From positions 1,426,001 to 1,490,000 of the forward strand of contig NZ_JAAZUH010000001.1 in the NCBI RefSeq assembly GCF_013185915.1: a stretch of DNA of 64,000 nucleotides. The letters run 5' to 3'. The notes below the pieces were generated by a model that was not told the DNA's origin, did no database searches, and worked only from the letters and a program-made list of their open reading frames with translations. The position numbers and the translations under genes were made by a program. The stretch's first letter is position 1; every line of letters starts with the position of its first letter. Below, one piece after another: positions 37,958-46,330 of the stretch. Source of the DNA: Stenotrophomonas bentonitica (GTDB lineage Bacteria; Pseudomonadota; Gammaproteobacteria; Xanthomonadales; Xanthomonadaceae).

Positions 37958-38857
37958 TCAACCGCGCATCAACCGCTCCGCAATCACCGCCACCTGCCGC
38001 AACACGTCATTGCGCCCGGCATCATCGACGCTGGCACCCTGCAGGTAACTGGTCAGCACCCACGGTGCACCACCCGCCAGCGGCCACAGGATCGCGATGT
38101 CGTTGGTGGTGTCCTCGCCGTTGCTGCCGGTCTTGTCGCCCACCCGCCAGGCGGGCGACAGGCCGGCACGCAGGCGCGCGTCGCCGGTTTCGTTGTCAAT
38201 GAGCCAGTCGGCCAGCTGCAGCCGGGCCGGCTTGCTGAGCGTGTCGCCCAGCACGAAACGCTGCAGGCTGGCCGCCATCGCGGCCGGGCTGGTGGTGTCG
38301 CGCGGGTCGCCCGGCGCGAAATCGTTCATTTCCGGCTCCAGCCGGTCGTTGCGGGTCACCGTATCGCCGTGGGCGCGCAGGAACGCAGTCACCCCCGCCG
38401 GGCCGCCAACCACGCCGAGCAGCAGGTTCGCGGCCGGGTTGTCGCTGGTGACCATGGTGGCGCGGCACAGGTCGCGCACGGTGAGGTCCTTGCCGACATG
38501 GCGTTTGGTCACCGGCGCGTGCGAGAGCATTTCCTGCTGGCGCGCCGGCAGGCGTCGGTCGAGCGACAGCGTGCCCTTGTCGGCCAGGTGCAGCACGGTG
38601 GCCGAGAGCACGAACTTGAAGGTGCTGCACATCGGGAAGCGCTCGTCCTGGCGGTGGCCGACCCGGGCGCCAGTGGCGGTGTTTAGCAGGGTCACGCCGA
38701 GGCGCCCGCCGCTGGCCTTTTCCAGCGCCGCGAAGTCGCTGGCCTGGGGCTTGGCACCGGCCAGTACGGTGGAGGGGGCCTTGGCCAGCACAGTGGCGGC
38801 GAAGGCGGACGCGGCGGCGGCACCGGTCATCTGCAGGAAGTGGCGACGGGCAAGCAT
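37958..38857 (-). CDS. Class A beta-lactamase, L2-like
   Basis: This 299-residue serine beta-lactamase is exported to the periplasm. A twin-arginine-like signal (ARRHFLQMTGAAAASAFAA) is seen. All class A motifs are present: CSTFKF (S70xxK), SDN (S130), EPEMND (E166xxxN) and DKTGS (K234TG). Together with the divergent ampR-like gene it matches the Stenotrophomonas L2 locus, known to give cephalosporin resistance. AAGGAA lies upstream of the ATG at MLARRHF; a longer 5' frame is unlikely. Confidence 0.93.
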   Translation of the reverse strand: MLARRHFLQMTGAAAASAFAATVLAKAPSTVLAGAKPQASDFAALEKASGGRLGVTLLNTATGARVGHRQDERFPMCSTFKFVLSATVLHLADKGTLSLDRRLPARQQEMLSHAPVTKRHVGKDLTVRDLCRATMVTSDNPAANLLLGVVGGPAGVTAFLRAHGDTVTRNDRLEPEMNDFAPGDPRDTTSPAAMAASLQRFVLGDTLSKPARLQLADWLIDNETGDARLRAGLSPAWRVGDKTGSNGEDTTNDIAILWPLAGGAPWVLTSYLQGASVDDAGRNDVLRQVAVIAERLMRG

Positions 38858-39033
38858 GGGCGGTTCCTTGGTGGGCAGGGCTGCAGTATCGGCATGCGGG
38901 CGGGCGCGGCACCAGCGCGGAATTTGAAGGAGAGGCATAACCAAGGCTAATACCTCGGCCACCCCAACCATTTACCGACGTCATCGGATCGGCTCGGCTA
39001 CCATCAGCCATCAACATTCCTCACGGCTCGCTG
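38858..39033. promoter_or_regulatory. Divergent control region of L2 and ampR
   Basis: These 176 bp between the two starts should hold the LysR-type operator. An imperfect dyad CCAAGG-ctaata-CCTCGG is at 38941-38958. The AmpR binding site is not identified with certainty. Confidence 0.4.
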
Positions 39034-39900
39034 ATGCTTCGCCCCCAGCTCCCGCTCAATGCCCTGCGCGCCTTCGAGGCGGCGGCCCGCCACCAGAACT
39101 TCACCCGCGCGGCGCTGGAGCTGTGCGTGAGCCAGGCGGCGTTGAGCCATCAGATCCGGGGGCTGGAGGAACGGCTGGGCGCGGTGCTGTTCCATCGCCT
39201 GCCGCGCGGAGTGGCGCTGACCGACGAGGGCGCGCGGCTGTACCCGGTGCTGAACGAGGCGTTCGACCGCATTGCGGTGAGCCTGGACCGCTTCGTCGGC
39301 GGGCATTTCCGCGAGGTGCTCGGGGTCGGCGTGGTGGGCACCTTCGCCACCGGCTGGCTGCTGCCACGGCTGAAGGATTTCAATGCGCGCCATCCGGATA
39401 TCGAACTGCGCATCCAGACCCACAACAACCGCATCGACCTGGCCGGCGAAGGCCTGGACCTGGCGATCCGCTTCGGCGATGGCGACTGGCAGGGCCAGGT
39501 GAGTACACCCGTGCTCGAGGCGCCGTTCGCGCCGGTGTGTGCGCCGGCATTGGCACGCGGGCTGCGCCATCCGCGCGATCTTGCCGGTGTTCCGCTGCTG
39601 CGCTCGTACCGCAGCGATGAGTGGCCGCAGTGGTTGCAGGCGGCCGGCGTAGCGGAGCTGGAAGCACGTGGCCCGGTGTTCGATTCCTCGCTGACCTTGG
39701 CCAGCGCAGCAGCAGCAGGCGCCGGCGTGGCGCTGCTGCCGCTGAAGATGTTCGAACAGGACCTGGCGGAAGGGCGGCTGGTGCAGCCTTTCACGGCGAC
39801 GCTCGAGCTGGGCAGCTACTGGCTGACCCGCCTGCGCTCACGCCCGGAAAGCGACGCAGCGCGCCGGTTCCGCGAATGGATGGAAACGCAGGACCGGTAG
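39034..39900 (+). CDS. ampR: LysR-type regulator AmpR
   Basis: This 288-residue regulator has an N-terminal winged HTH (about 5-65: LPLNALRAFEAAARHQNFTR, LELCVSQAALSHQIRGLEE) and a substrate domain. AmpR activates the divergent beta-lactamase when bound by muropeptides and represses it in their absence. The AmpR-type start (PLNALRAFEAAARH..SFT.AA) and locus order support the name. The stop codon is supplied by the GTAG head of a REP. Confidence 0.92.
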   Translation: MLRPQLPLNALRAFEAAARHQNFTRAALELCVSQAALSHQIRGLEERLGAVLFHRLPRGVALTDEGARLYPVLNEAFDRIAVSLDRFVGGHFREVLGVGVVGTFATGWLLPRLKDFNARHPDIELRIQTHNNRIDLAGEGLDLAIRFGDGDWQGQVSTPVLEAPFAPVCAPALARGLRHPRDLAGVPLLRSYRSDEWPQWLQAAGVAELEARGPVFDSSLTLASAAAAGAGVALLPLKMFEQDLAEGRLVQPFTATLELGSYWLTRLRSRPESDAARRFREWMETQDR

Positions 39901-39920
39901 TGCCACGCCCTGCGTGGCAG
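39897..39920 (+). repeat. SMAG-type REP providing the ampR stop codon
   Basis: GTAG then TGCCACGC-CCT-GCGTGGCA. The TAG of the GTAG head is the ampR stop (39898-39900), and the convergent ABC-F gene ends six bases beyond, so it is placed as a shared terminator. Confidence 0.85.
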
Positions 39921-39925
39921 CCGCG

Positions 39926-41779
39926 TTACGCCATCAACTCCATCCATGCCGCTTCGGCTTTTTCCAGCTGCTGCGCGGTGGCTTCGCGGTCGCGGCCGAT
40001 CACCGCCATGCGCGTTGCATCCGCATAGACGGCCGGGTCGGCCAGCTGCCGATCAAGATCGGCCAGCTTGCTCTCCAACTCATTCACCTTCGCTTCGGCG
40101 CTGGCCAGCTTCACCGGGTTGACCGCTTTCTTCGCCGGCAACGGCGGGGTCGGCGGCACCGGGTCCGGCGCGGCGGCAGCCATCTTCTGCTTGGTGCCCT
40201 GCGCAGCCGGGCGCGAACGCAGCCACGCCGCGTACTCGTCCAGGTCGCCGTCGAACGGCTCGACCACGCCGTCGGCCACGCGCCAGAAGGTGTCGCAGAC
40301 CAGGCCGATCAGGTGGCGGTCATGCGAGACCATCACGATCGCGCCTTCGAACGTGGCCAGTGCTTCGGCCAGCGCCTCACGCATTTCCAGGTCAAGGTGG
40401 TTGGTCGGTTCGTCGAGCAGCAGCACGTTCGGCTGCTGCCAGGCGATCATCGCCAGCGCCAGGCGCGCGCGCTCACCACCAGAGAAACCGTCCACCGGCT
40501 CGAACGCGCGGTCGCCGGCGAAGTTCCACTTGCCGAGGAAATCGCGGAACGCCTGGTTGTTGCCGTCCGGCGAGATGTCGCGGAAATGGTCCATCGGCGA
40601 CTGGCCTTCGTGCAGCGACTCCACCGTGTGCTGGGCGAAGTAGCCGATGCGCAGGTCCGGGTGCGCCGAACGCTCGCCGGACACCGGGTCCAGCTCGCCC
40701 ACCAGGGTGCGCACCAGCGTGGTCTTACCGGCGCCGTTCGGACCCAACAGGCCGATGCGCTGGCCCGCTTCCAGGCCGAAGCCCACGTTGTGCAGGATCA
40801 CCGCGTCCGGGCTGTAACCTGCTTCCACGTCATTGAGGCGGATCAGCGAGAACGGCAGCTTGGTCGGCGGCGCGAACTCGATGCGGAACTCGCGCTCGGC
40901 GCGCACCGCTTCGGTACCGGTCAGCTTGGCCAGGCGCTTCATGCGGCTCTGCGCCTGGGTGGCCTTGCTGGCCAGCGCCTTGAAGCGGTCAATGAAGCTC
41001 TGCAGGTGGGCGCGCTCGGCCTGTTCCTTTTCATGCGCGATCTGCTGCTGGCGCAGCTGCTCGGCGCGCTGGCGCTCGAAGTCGGTGTAGCCGCCCGGGT
41101 ACAGCTTGGCGCCACCACCGTGCAGGTGCAGGGTGTGGGTGGCCACGTTGTCCAGGAACTCGCGGTCATGCGAAATCAGCAGCAGCGTGCCCGGGTACTT
41201 CAGCAGCCACTGTTCCAGCCAGAACACCGCGTCCAGATCGAGGTGGTTGGTCGGTTCGTCGAGCAGCAGCAGGTCGCTGGGCATCATCAGCGCGCGCGCC
41301 AGGTTCAACCGCGCCCGCCAGCCGCCGGAGAAGGTGGAAACCGGCCGCGAATGGGTGTCGGACGGGAAGCCCAGGCCATGCAGCAGCTTGCCGGCGCGCG
41401 ATTCCGCGTCGTACGCGCCGATCTCGGCCATTTTCTGGTGGGCATTGGCCACCGCTTCCCAGTCCTCGCGCGCGGTCGCCTCGGCTTCCTCGCGCAGCAC
41501 GGCGGCCACTTCGGTGTCGCCTTCCAGCACGAACAGCAGCGCCGGGTCGGGGATCGCCGGGGTTTCCTGGGCCACGCTGGCGATGCGGATCTTGCCGGGC
41601 AGGTCGACGTCGCCCTTGTCCGCTTCCAGCTCGCCCTGCACGGCCGCGAACAGGCTGGACTTGCCGGCCCCGTTGCGGCCGACCACGCCCACGCGGTAGC
41701 CCGCGTGCAGGGTCAGGTCGACGTTGGACAACAGCAGCCGCTCGCCGCGGCGCAAGGCGAAGTTACGAAGGGAGATCAT
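39926..41779 (-). CDS. ABC-F family ATPase (YheS/Uup-like)
   Basis: This 617-residue soluble protein has two ABC domains and no membrane segment. Walker A motifs are GRNGAGKSS (about 35) and GPNGAGKTT (about 345); signatures are TFSGGWRAR and GFSGGERARL; Walker B with LLDEPTNHLDL occurs twice. A charged linker (about 220-295, QRAEQLRQQQIAHEKEQAER) between domains reaches the ribosome in ABC-F proteins. A C-terminal coiled coil is seen (residues about 555-617). The start MISLRNF is chosen over one 14 codons up. Close to YheS by layout. Confidence 0.92.
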   Translation of the reverse strand: MISLRNFALRRGERLLLSNVDLTLHAGYRVGVVGRNGAGKSSLFAAVQGELEADKGDVDLPGKIRIASVAQETPAIPDPALLFVLEGDTEVAAVLREEAEATAREDWEAVANAHQKMAEIGAYDAESRAGKLLHGLGFPSDTHSRPVSTFSGGWRARLNLARALMMPSDLLLLDEPTNHLDLDAVFWLEQWLLKYPGTLLLISHDREFLDNVATHTLHLHGGGAKLYPGGYTDFERQRAEQLRQQQIAHEKEQAERAHLQSFIDRFKALASKATQAQSRMKRLAKLTGTEAVRAEREFRIEFAPPTKLPFSLIRLNDVEAGYSPDAVILHNVGFGLEAGQRIGLLGPNGAGKTTLVRTLVGELDPVSGERSAHPDLRIGYFAQHTVESLHEGQSPMDHFRDISPDGNNQAFRDFLGKWNFAGDRAFEPVDGFSGGERARLALAMIAWQQPNVLLLDEPTNHLDLEMREALAEALATFEGAIVMVSHDRHLIGLVCDTFWRVADGVVEPFDGDLDEYAAWLRSRPAAQGTKQKMAAAAPDPVPPTPPLPAKKAVNPVKLASAEAKVNELESKLADLDRQLADPAVYADATRMAVIGRDREATAQQLEKAEAAWMELMA

Positions 41780-41998
41780 CTGGGGGGTCCATATAACGGA
41801 ATGGAATGTGCTGGTAAGCACCTTTCCTGCGACGCAATTCTAACGTTAACGAATACTTGACGGGCCCCGGGATGCGCGGCAGGCCTCGTCTCTCTCCCAC
41901 GACCCTGCCCGCGCCCTCCCCGGGACCCTCCCCACCCGCGCCGCCAGATCGACGTAACTCGTTGCTTTTGCGACAGTTTCAACCGGAGTTTCATCCTG

Positions 41999-44404
41999 AT
42001 GAACCGCAAGACCAGTACGCTTTCCGCCGCCGTCGCTGTCGTCCTCGCCGCCTCCAGCTTCGCTGCCGCCGCCCAGGACAGCGCCGCCGCCGCGCCCGCC
42101 CGCAGCGGTGCGCAGACCCTGGACACCGTGATCGTCACCGGCACCCGCGTGGCCGACCGCACCGTGGCCGAGTCGCAGTCGCCGATCGACATCATCACCC
42201 CCGAGGCGCTGCAGTCCACCGGCACCACCGAACTGGCCACCGCGCTGGCCCGCGCCCTGCCCTCGCTGAACTTCCCGCGCCCGGCACTGACCGACGGCAC
42301 CAGCGGCATCCGCCCGGCGCAGCTGCGCGGCCTGTCCCCGGACCAGGTGCTGGTGCTGGTCAACGGCAAGCGCCGCCACACCTCGGCACAGATCAACGTC
42401 AACGGCAGCATCGGCCGCGGTTCGTCGGCGGTGGACATCAACGCCATTCCGATCGCCTCCATCGAACGCGTGGAAGTGCTGCGTGACGGCGCCTCGGCCC
42501 AGTACGGCTCGGACGCCATCGCCGGCGTGATCAACATCGTGCTGAAGGGCTCCAGCTCGGGCGGCAGCCTGGCCTGGGACGCCGGCCAGTACTCGGCCGG
42601 CGACGGCAACAAGTACCAGCTTTCCGGCGACACCGGCATCGGCTTCGCCGACGGCCGCGGCAGCGTGCACGTGGCTGGCCAGATCAGCCAGCAGGACGAA
42701 AGCAACCGCGCCGGCCCCTACCGGGGCACCACGCCGAATACCGGCAACTTCCCCAGCATCGGCCAGACCACCTTCGTGGTCGGCGACCCGCAGGTGGACG
42801 CCACCGCCGCCTCGGCCAACGCCAGCTTCCAGTTCAGCGACCACGTCTCGGCCTACGCCACCGCGCTGGCCAGCAACCGCGACATCACCTCGTTCGCGTT
42901 CTACCGCTCGCGCAACAACAGCGGCCAGGGCGCGCTGCTGGCCCAGACCTACCCGGACGGCTTCGTGCCGGAGATCAACCAGTACTCCAAGGACCGCTCG
43001 CTGGTCGCCGGGGTCAAGGGCGATACCGACAGCGGCTGGACCTGGGACGTGAGCTACAACCACGGCAGCAACAAGATCGACTTCCACACCCGCAACAGCA
43101 TCAACTACGCGCTGGGCGTGACCAGCCCGCGCTCGTTCTACGCCGGCGCGCTGGAGTACACCCAGGACATCGGCAACGTGGACATCACCAAGCAGCTGGA
43201 CTGGGGCCTGGCCTACCCGGTCACGCTCTCCTTCGGTGGCGAGTACCGCCGCGAGAAGTGGGAGCAGAGCGCCGGTGAGCCGAACTCCTACTTCGGCACC
43301 GGTGCGCAGGGCTTCGGCGGCTTCACCCCGCTCAATGCGGTGGACGCCGACCGCGACAACTACGCGGTGTATGCCGGGCTGGAAGCGGACCTGACCGACA
43401 AGTTCTCGGCCGGCGTCACCGGCCGTTACGAAGACTATTCGGACTTCGGCGACAAGTTCTCCGGCAAGCTGTCGGCGCGCTATGCCTTCACCGACAAGAT
43501 CGCGCTGCGTGCCACCGCCTCTTCCGGCTTCCGCGCGCCGTCGCTGGCGCAGCAGAGCTACCAGGCGGTGACCAGCACGATCGTCAACGGCGTGTTCGTC
43601 GAACGCGGCACCTTCCCCACCACCAGCCCGGCCGCGCAGGCACTGGGTGCCAGCCCGCTGAAGGCGGAAAGCTCCACCTCCTACAGCGTCGGCCTGGTGC
43701 TGCAGCCGGTGGACAGGCTGTACCTGACCGTGGATGCGTACCAGATCGACATCGACGACCGCATCATCCTGTCCACCAACATCACCACCAACGCGGCCAC
43801 CAACGCGCTGCTGGGCGGCCTGGGGCTGCCGCAGGTCACCGCGTTCTCGTACTTCACCAACGGCGTGGACACCCGCACCCGCGGCGTGGACGCGGTCTCC
43901 AGCTACACCATCCCGTTCAGCGCCAGCTCGCTGGAACTGACCGCGGCGTACAGCTACAACGACACCGACGTGAAGAAGTTCATCGCCTCGCCGGCCGCGT
44001 TCAGCACGCTGGGCCTGACCCAGTCGCTGATCGGCCGCGATGAAGTGGGCCGCATCGAAGACAGCTACCCGCGCGACAAGACCATCCTCAGCGGCACCTG
44101 GCGCACCGACCGCTGGGACCTGAGCCTGGCCGCGACCCGCTACGGTTCGTTCACGGTGCGCAATTCAGCCACGCCGACCCGTGACCAGACCTATGACGCG
44201 TCGTGGGTGCTGGACGCCTCGGTGGCCTACAAGCCGAGCGAGAACTGGACCCTGACCCTGGGTGCGGACAACATCCTGGACCAGTACCCGGATCGCACGG
44301 TGGACCTGCAGAACTCGACCTGGGGGATGCTGCCGTACAGTAATTACTCCCCTTACGGGTTCAACGGTGCTTATGTGTATGGGCGGGTGACTTACCGCTG
44401 GTGA
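41999..44404 (+). CDS. TonB-dependent outer-membrane receptor
   Basis: This 801-residue TonB-dependent receptor has a signal peptide at about 1-25 (FAAAAQ), a TonB box candidate TLDTVIVTGTR, and a plug domain (about 45-180: VLVLVNGKRRHTSAQINV, VEVLRDGASAQYGSDAIAGV), followed by a 22-strand barrel ending VTYRW. The ligand is unknown. It is paralogous to the receptor at 58641. CCGGAG is 9 bases before the ATG. It lies divergent from the ABC-F gene. Confidence 0.94.
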   Translation: MNRKTSTLSAAVAVVLAASSFAAAAQDSAAAAPARSGAQTLDTVIVTGTRVADRTVAESQSPIDIITPEALQSTGTTELATALARALPSLNFPRPALTDGTSGIRPAQLRGLSPDQVLVLVNGKRRHTSAQINVNGSIGRGSSAVDINAIPIASIERVEVLRDGASAQYGSDAIAGVINIVLKGSSSGGSLAWDAGQYSAGDGNKYQLSGDTGIGFADGRGSVHVAGQISQQDESNRAGPYRGTTPNTGNFPSIGQTTFVVGDPQVDATAASANASFQFSDHVSAYATALASNRDITSFAFYRSRNNSGQGALLAQTYPDGFVPEINQYSKDRSLVAGVKGDTDSGWTWDVSYNHGSNKIDFHTRNSINYALGVTSPRSFYAGALEYTQDIGNVDITKQLDWGLAYPVTLSFGGEYRREKWEQSAGEPNSYFGTGAQGFGGFTPLNAVDADRDNYAVYAGLEADLTDKFSAGVTGRYEDYSDFGDKFSGKLSARYAFTDKIALRATASSGFRAPSLAQQSYQAVTSTIVNGVFVERGTFPTTSPAAQALGASPLKAESSTSYSVGLVLQPVDRLYLTVDAYQIDIDDRIILSTNITTNAATNALLGGLGLPQVTAFSYFTNGVDTRTRGVDAVSSYTIPFSASSLELTAAYSYNDTDVKKFIASPAAFSTLGLTQSLIGRDEVGRIEDSYPRDKTILSGTWRTDRWDLSLAATRYGSFTVRNSATPTRDQTYDASWVLDASVAYKPSENWTLTLGADNILDQYPDRTVDLQNSTWGMLPYSNYSPYGFNGAYVYGRVTYRW

Positions 44405-44419
44405 CCGGGCATCGCGTGG

Positions 44420-44442
44420 AGCCGGGCAGGGCCCGGCTCTAC
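44420..44442 (-). repeat. SMAG-type REP element
   Basis: On the minus strand GTAG then AGCCGGGC-CCT-GCCCGGCT, directly after the receptor gene; probably limits read-through to the antiporter gene. Confidence 0.85.
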
Positions 44443-44532
44443 CGGTTGGGATGCACCGTTTGTGTCCGGGCGGTTTGCCGGATCGGGCCGCATCGGTGAA
44501 AATCGGTGCATCCCCCAGTTTTGCGAGCGCCG

Positions 44533-46233
44533 ATGCACCATGACACCGACCTGATCAACATCGTGGCCGTTGGCCTTGGGCTCGCCTTCATCCTGGGTGC
44601 GCTGGCCAACAAGCTGCGTTTGTCTCCGCTGGTCGGTTACCTGGTTGCTGGCATCTGTGTAGGCCCGTTCACCCCCGGCTTCGTCGCCGACCAGGCGCTG
44701 GCCAACCAGCTGGCCGAAATCGGCGTGATGCTGCTGATGTTCGGGGTCGGCCTGCACTTCTCGCTGAAAGACCTGATGGCGGTCAAGGCGATCGCCATTC
44801 CCGGCGCCATCGGCCAGATCCTGGTCGCCACCCTGCTCGGCTGGGGCCTGGCCTGGCTGATGGGCTGGCCGGTGATCCACGGCGTGGTGTTCGGTTTCTC
44901 GCTGGCCACCGCCAGTACCGTGGTGCTGCTGCGCGCGATGGAAGAACGCCGCCTGCTGGAAACCCAGCGCGGCAAGATCGCGGTCGGCTGGCTGATCGTG
45001 GAAGACCTGGCCTGCGTACTGGCCCTGGTGATGATGCCGGTGCTGGCCGGCGTGTTCGGCCCGGACGCGGCCAACGAAACCCATACCGTCGGCAGCGTGC
45101 TGGCCAGCATCGGCTGGACCTTCGTGCAGCTGGGCCTGTTCGTGGCGGTAATGCTGGTGGTCGGGCGCCGGGTGATTCCGTGGATCCTCGAGCGCATTGC
45201 CGGCACCGGCTCGCGCGAGCTGTTCACGCTCTCGGTGCTGGCCATCGCGCTGGGCGTGGCATTTGGCTCGGCCATGCTGTTCGGCGTGTCGTTCGCGCTC
45301 GGCGCATTCTTCGCCGGCATGCTGCTCAACGAATCCGAACTCAGCCACAAGGCCGCCAACGACTCGCTGCCGCTGCGCGACGCGTTCGCGGTGCTGTTCT
45401 TCGTCTCGGTCGGCATGCTGTTCAACCCGGCGATCCTGATCGAACACCCGTGGCAGGTGCTGGCCACCGCCGCGATCATCATGTTCGGCAAGTCCGCAGC
45501 GGCGTTCTTCATCGTGCGCGCGTTCGGCCACCCCACCGGTACCGCCCTGACCATTTCGGCCAGCCTGGCGCAGATCGGCGAATTCGCCTTCATCATCGCC
45601 GGGCTCGGCGTCAGCCTGAAAATCCTGCCGCCGACCGGCCAGGCGCTGGTACTGGCCGGCGCGCTGATCTCGATCATGCTCAATCCGCTGGTGTTCGGGC
45701 TGCTCGACCGCTGGCTGCTGAAACACCAGGAAACCACCCCGGCCGCCGTGGAAACCGACCTGCCGCCCGGTCCTTCGCTGGACCTGCACGACCACGCCCT
45801 GGTGATCGGCTACGGCCGGGTCGGCAGCGCGCTGGCCCAGGTGCTGCGCGACCGCGGCGTGCCGGTGCTGGTGATCGACGACAACAAGGAACACGTGGCC
45901 GAAGCGCATGCCGCCGGCCTGCCTGCGATCCGCGGCAGCGCCGCCTCCGACCGGGTGCTGGCCGAAGCGCATCCCGAACGCGCCAAGATCGCGGTGCTGG
46001 CCATTCCGCAGCCGCTGGAAGCCGGTGAAACGCTGGCCAAGCTGCGCGCGCTCAACCCCGGGCTGACGCTGCTGGCGCGCGCGCACAGCGACGCCGAGGT
46101 CAAGCACCTGCTCGAACACGGCGCCGACGGCACGGTCATGGCCGAGCGCGAACTGGCGTATTCGCTGGCGGAAATGGTGATGTCCACCCCGCCGTACCGC
46201 ACGCTCGGCAAGAACACCATCCCGGTGGTGTAG
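44533..46233 (+). CDS. ybaL: YbaL-type monovalent cation:proton antiporter (KefB family)
   Basis: This 566-residue CPA2 antiporter has about 12 membrane helices (1-400) and a C-terminal RCK/TrkA-N domain (about 420-540) with the nucleotide loop VIGYGRVGSALAQ. It begins MHHDTDLINIV and carries LLMFGVGLHFSLKDLMAVK, both very close to E. coli YbaL. The start was chosen on that match; a longer frame extends nine codons. It lies between a TonB receptor and the M28 peptidase. Confidence 0.93.
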   Translation: MHHDTDLINIVAVGLGLAFILGALANKLRLSPLVGYLVAGICVGPFTPGFVADQALANQLAEIGVMLLMFGVGLHFSLKDLMAVKAIAIPGAIGQILVATLLGWGLAWLMGWPVIHGVVFGFSLATASTVVLLRAMEERRLLETQRGKIAVGWLIVEDLACVLALVMMPVLAGVFGPDAANETHTVGSVLASIGWTFVQLGLFVAVMLVVGRRVIPWILERIAGTGSRELFTLSVLAIALGVAFGSAMLFGVSFALGAFFAGMLLNESELSHKAANDSLPLRDAFAVLFFVSVGMLFNPAILIEHPWQVLATAAIIMFGKSAAAFFIVRAFGHPTGTALTISASLAQIGEFAFIIAGLGVSLKILPPTGQALVLAGALISIMLNPLVFGLLDRWLLKHQETTPAAVETDLPPGPSLDLHDHALVIGYGRVGSALAQVLRDRGVPVLVIDDNKEHVAEAHAAGLPAIRGSAASDRVLAEAHPERAKIAVLAIPQPLEAGETLAKLRALNPGLTLLARAHSDAEVKHLLEHGADGTVMAERELAYSLAEMVMSTPPYRTLGKNTIPVV

Positions 46234-46260
46234 GCAATCCACAACCAGTCCGATGGGAAA

Positions 46261-46288
46261 CGGCGCAGCGGCCATGCATGCTGCGCCG
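46261..46288 (+). terminator. Hairpin between ybaL and the M28 peptidase gene
   Basis: A 9-bp stem CGGCGCAGC/GCTGCGCCG with a 10-base loop, no T run. Confidence 0.4.
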
Positions 46289-46330
46289 GACCTGCGCTGA
46301 AACAGGCGCGCTGCCATCGACGAGGTTGCC

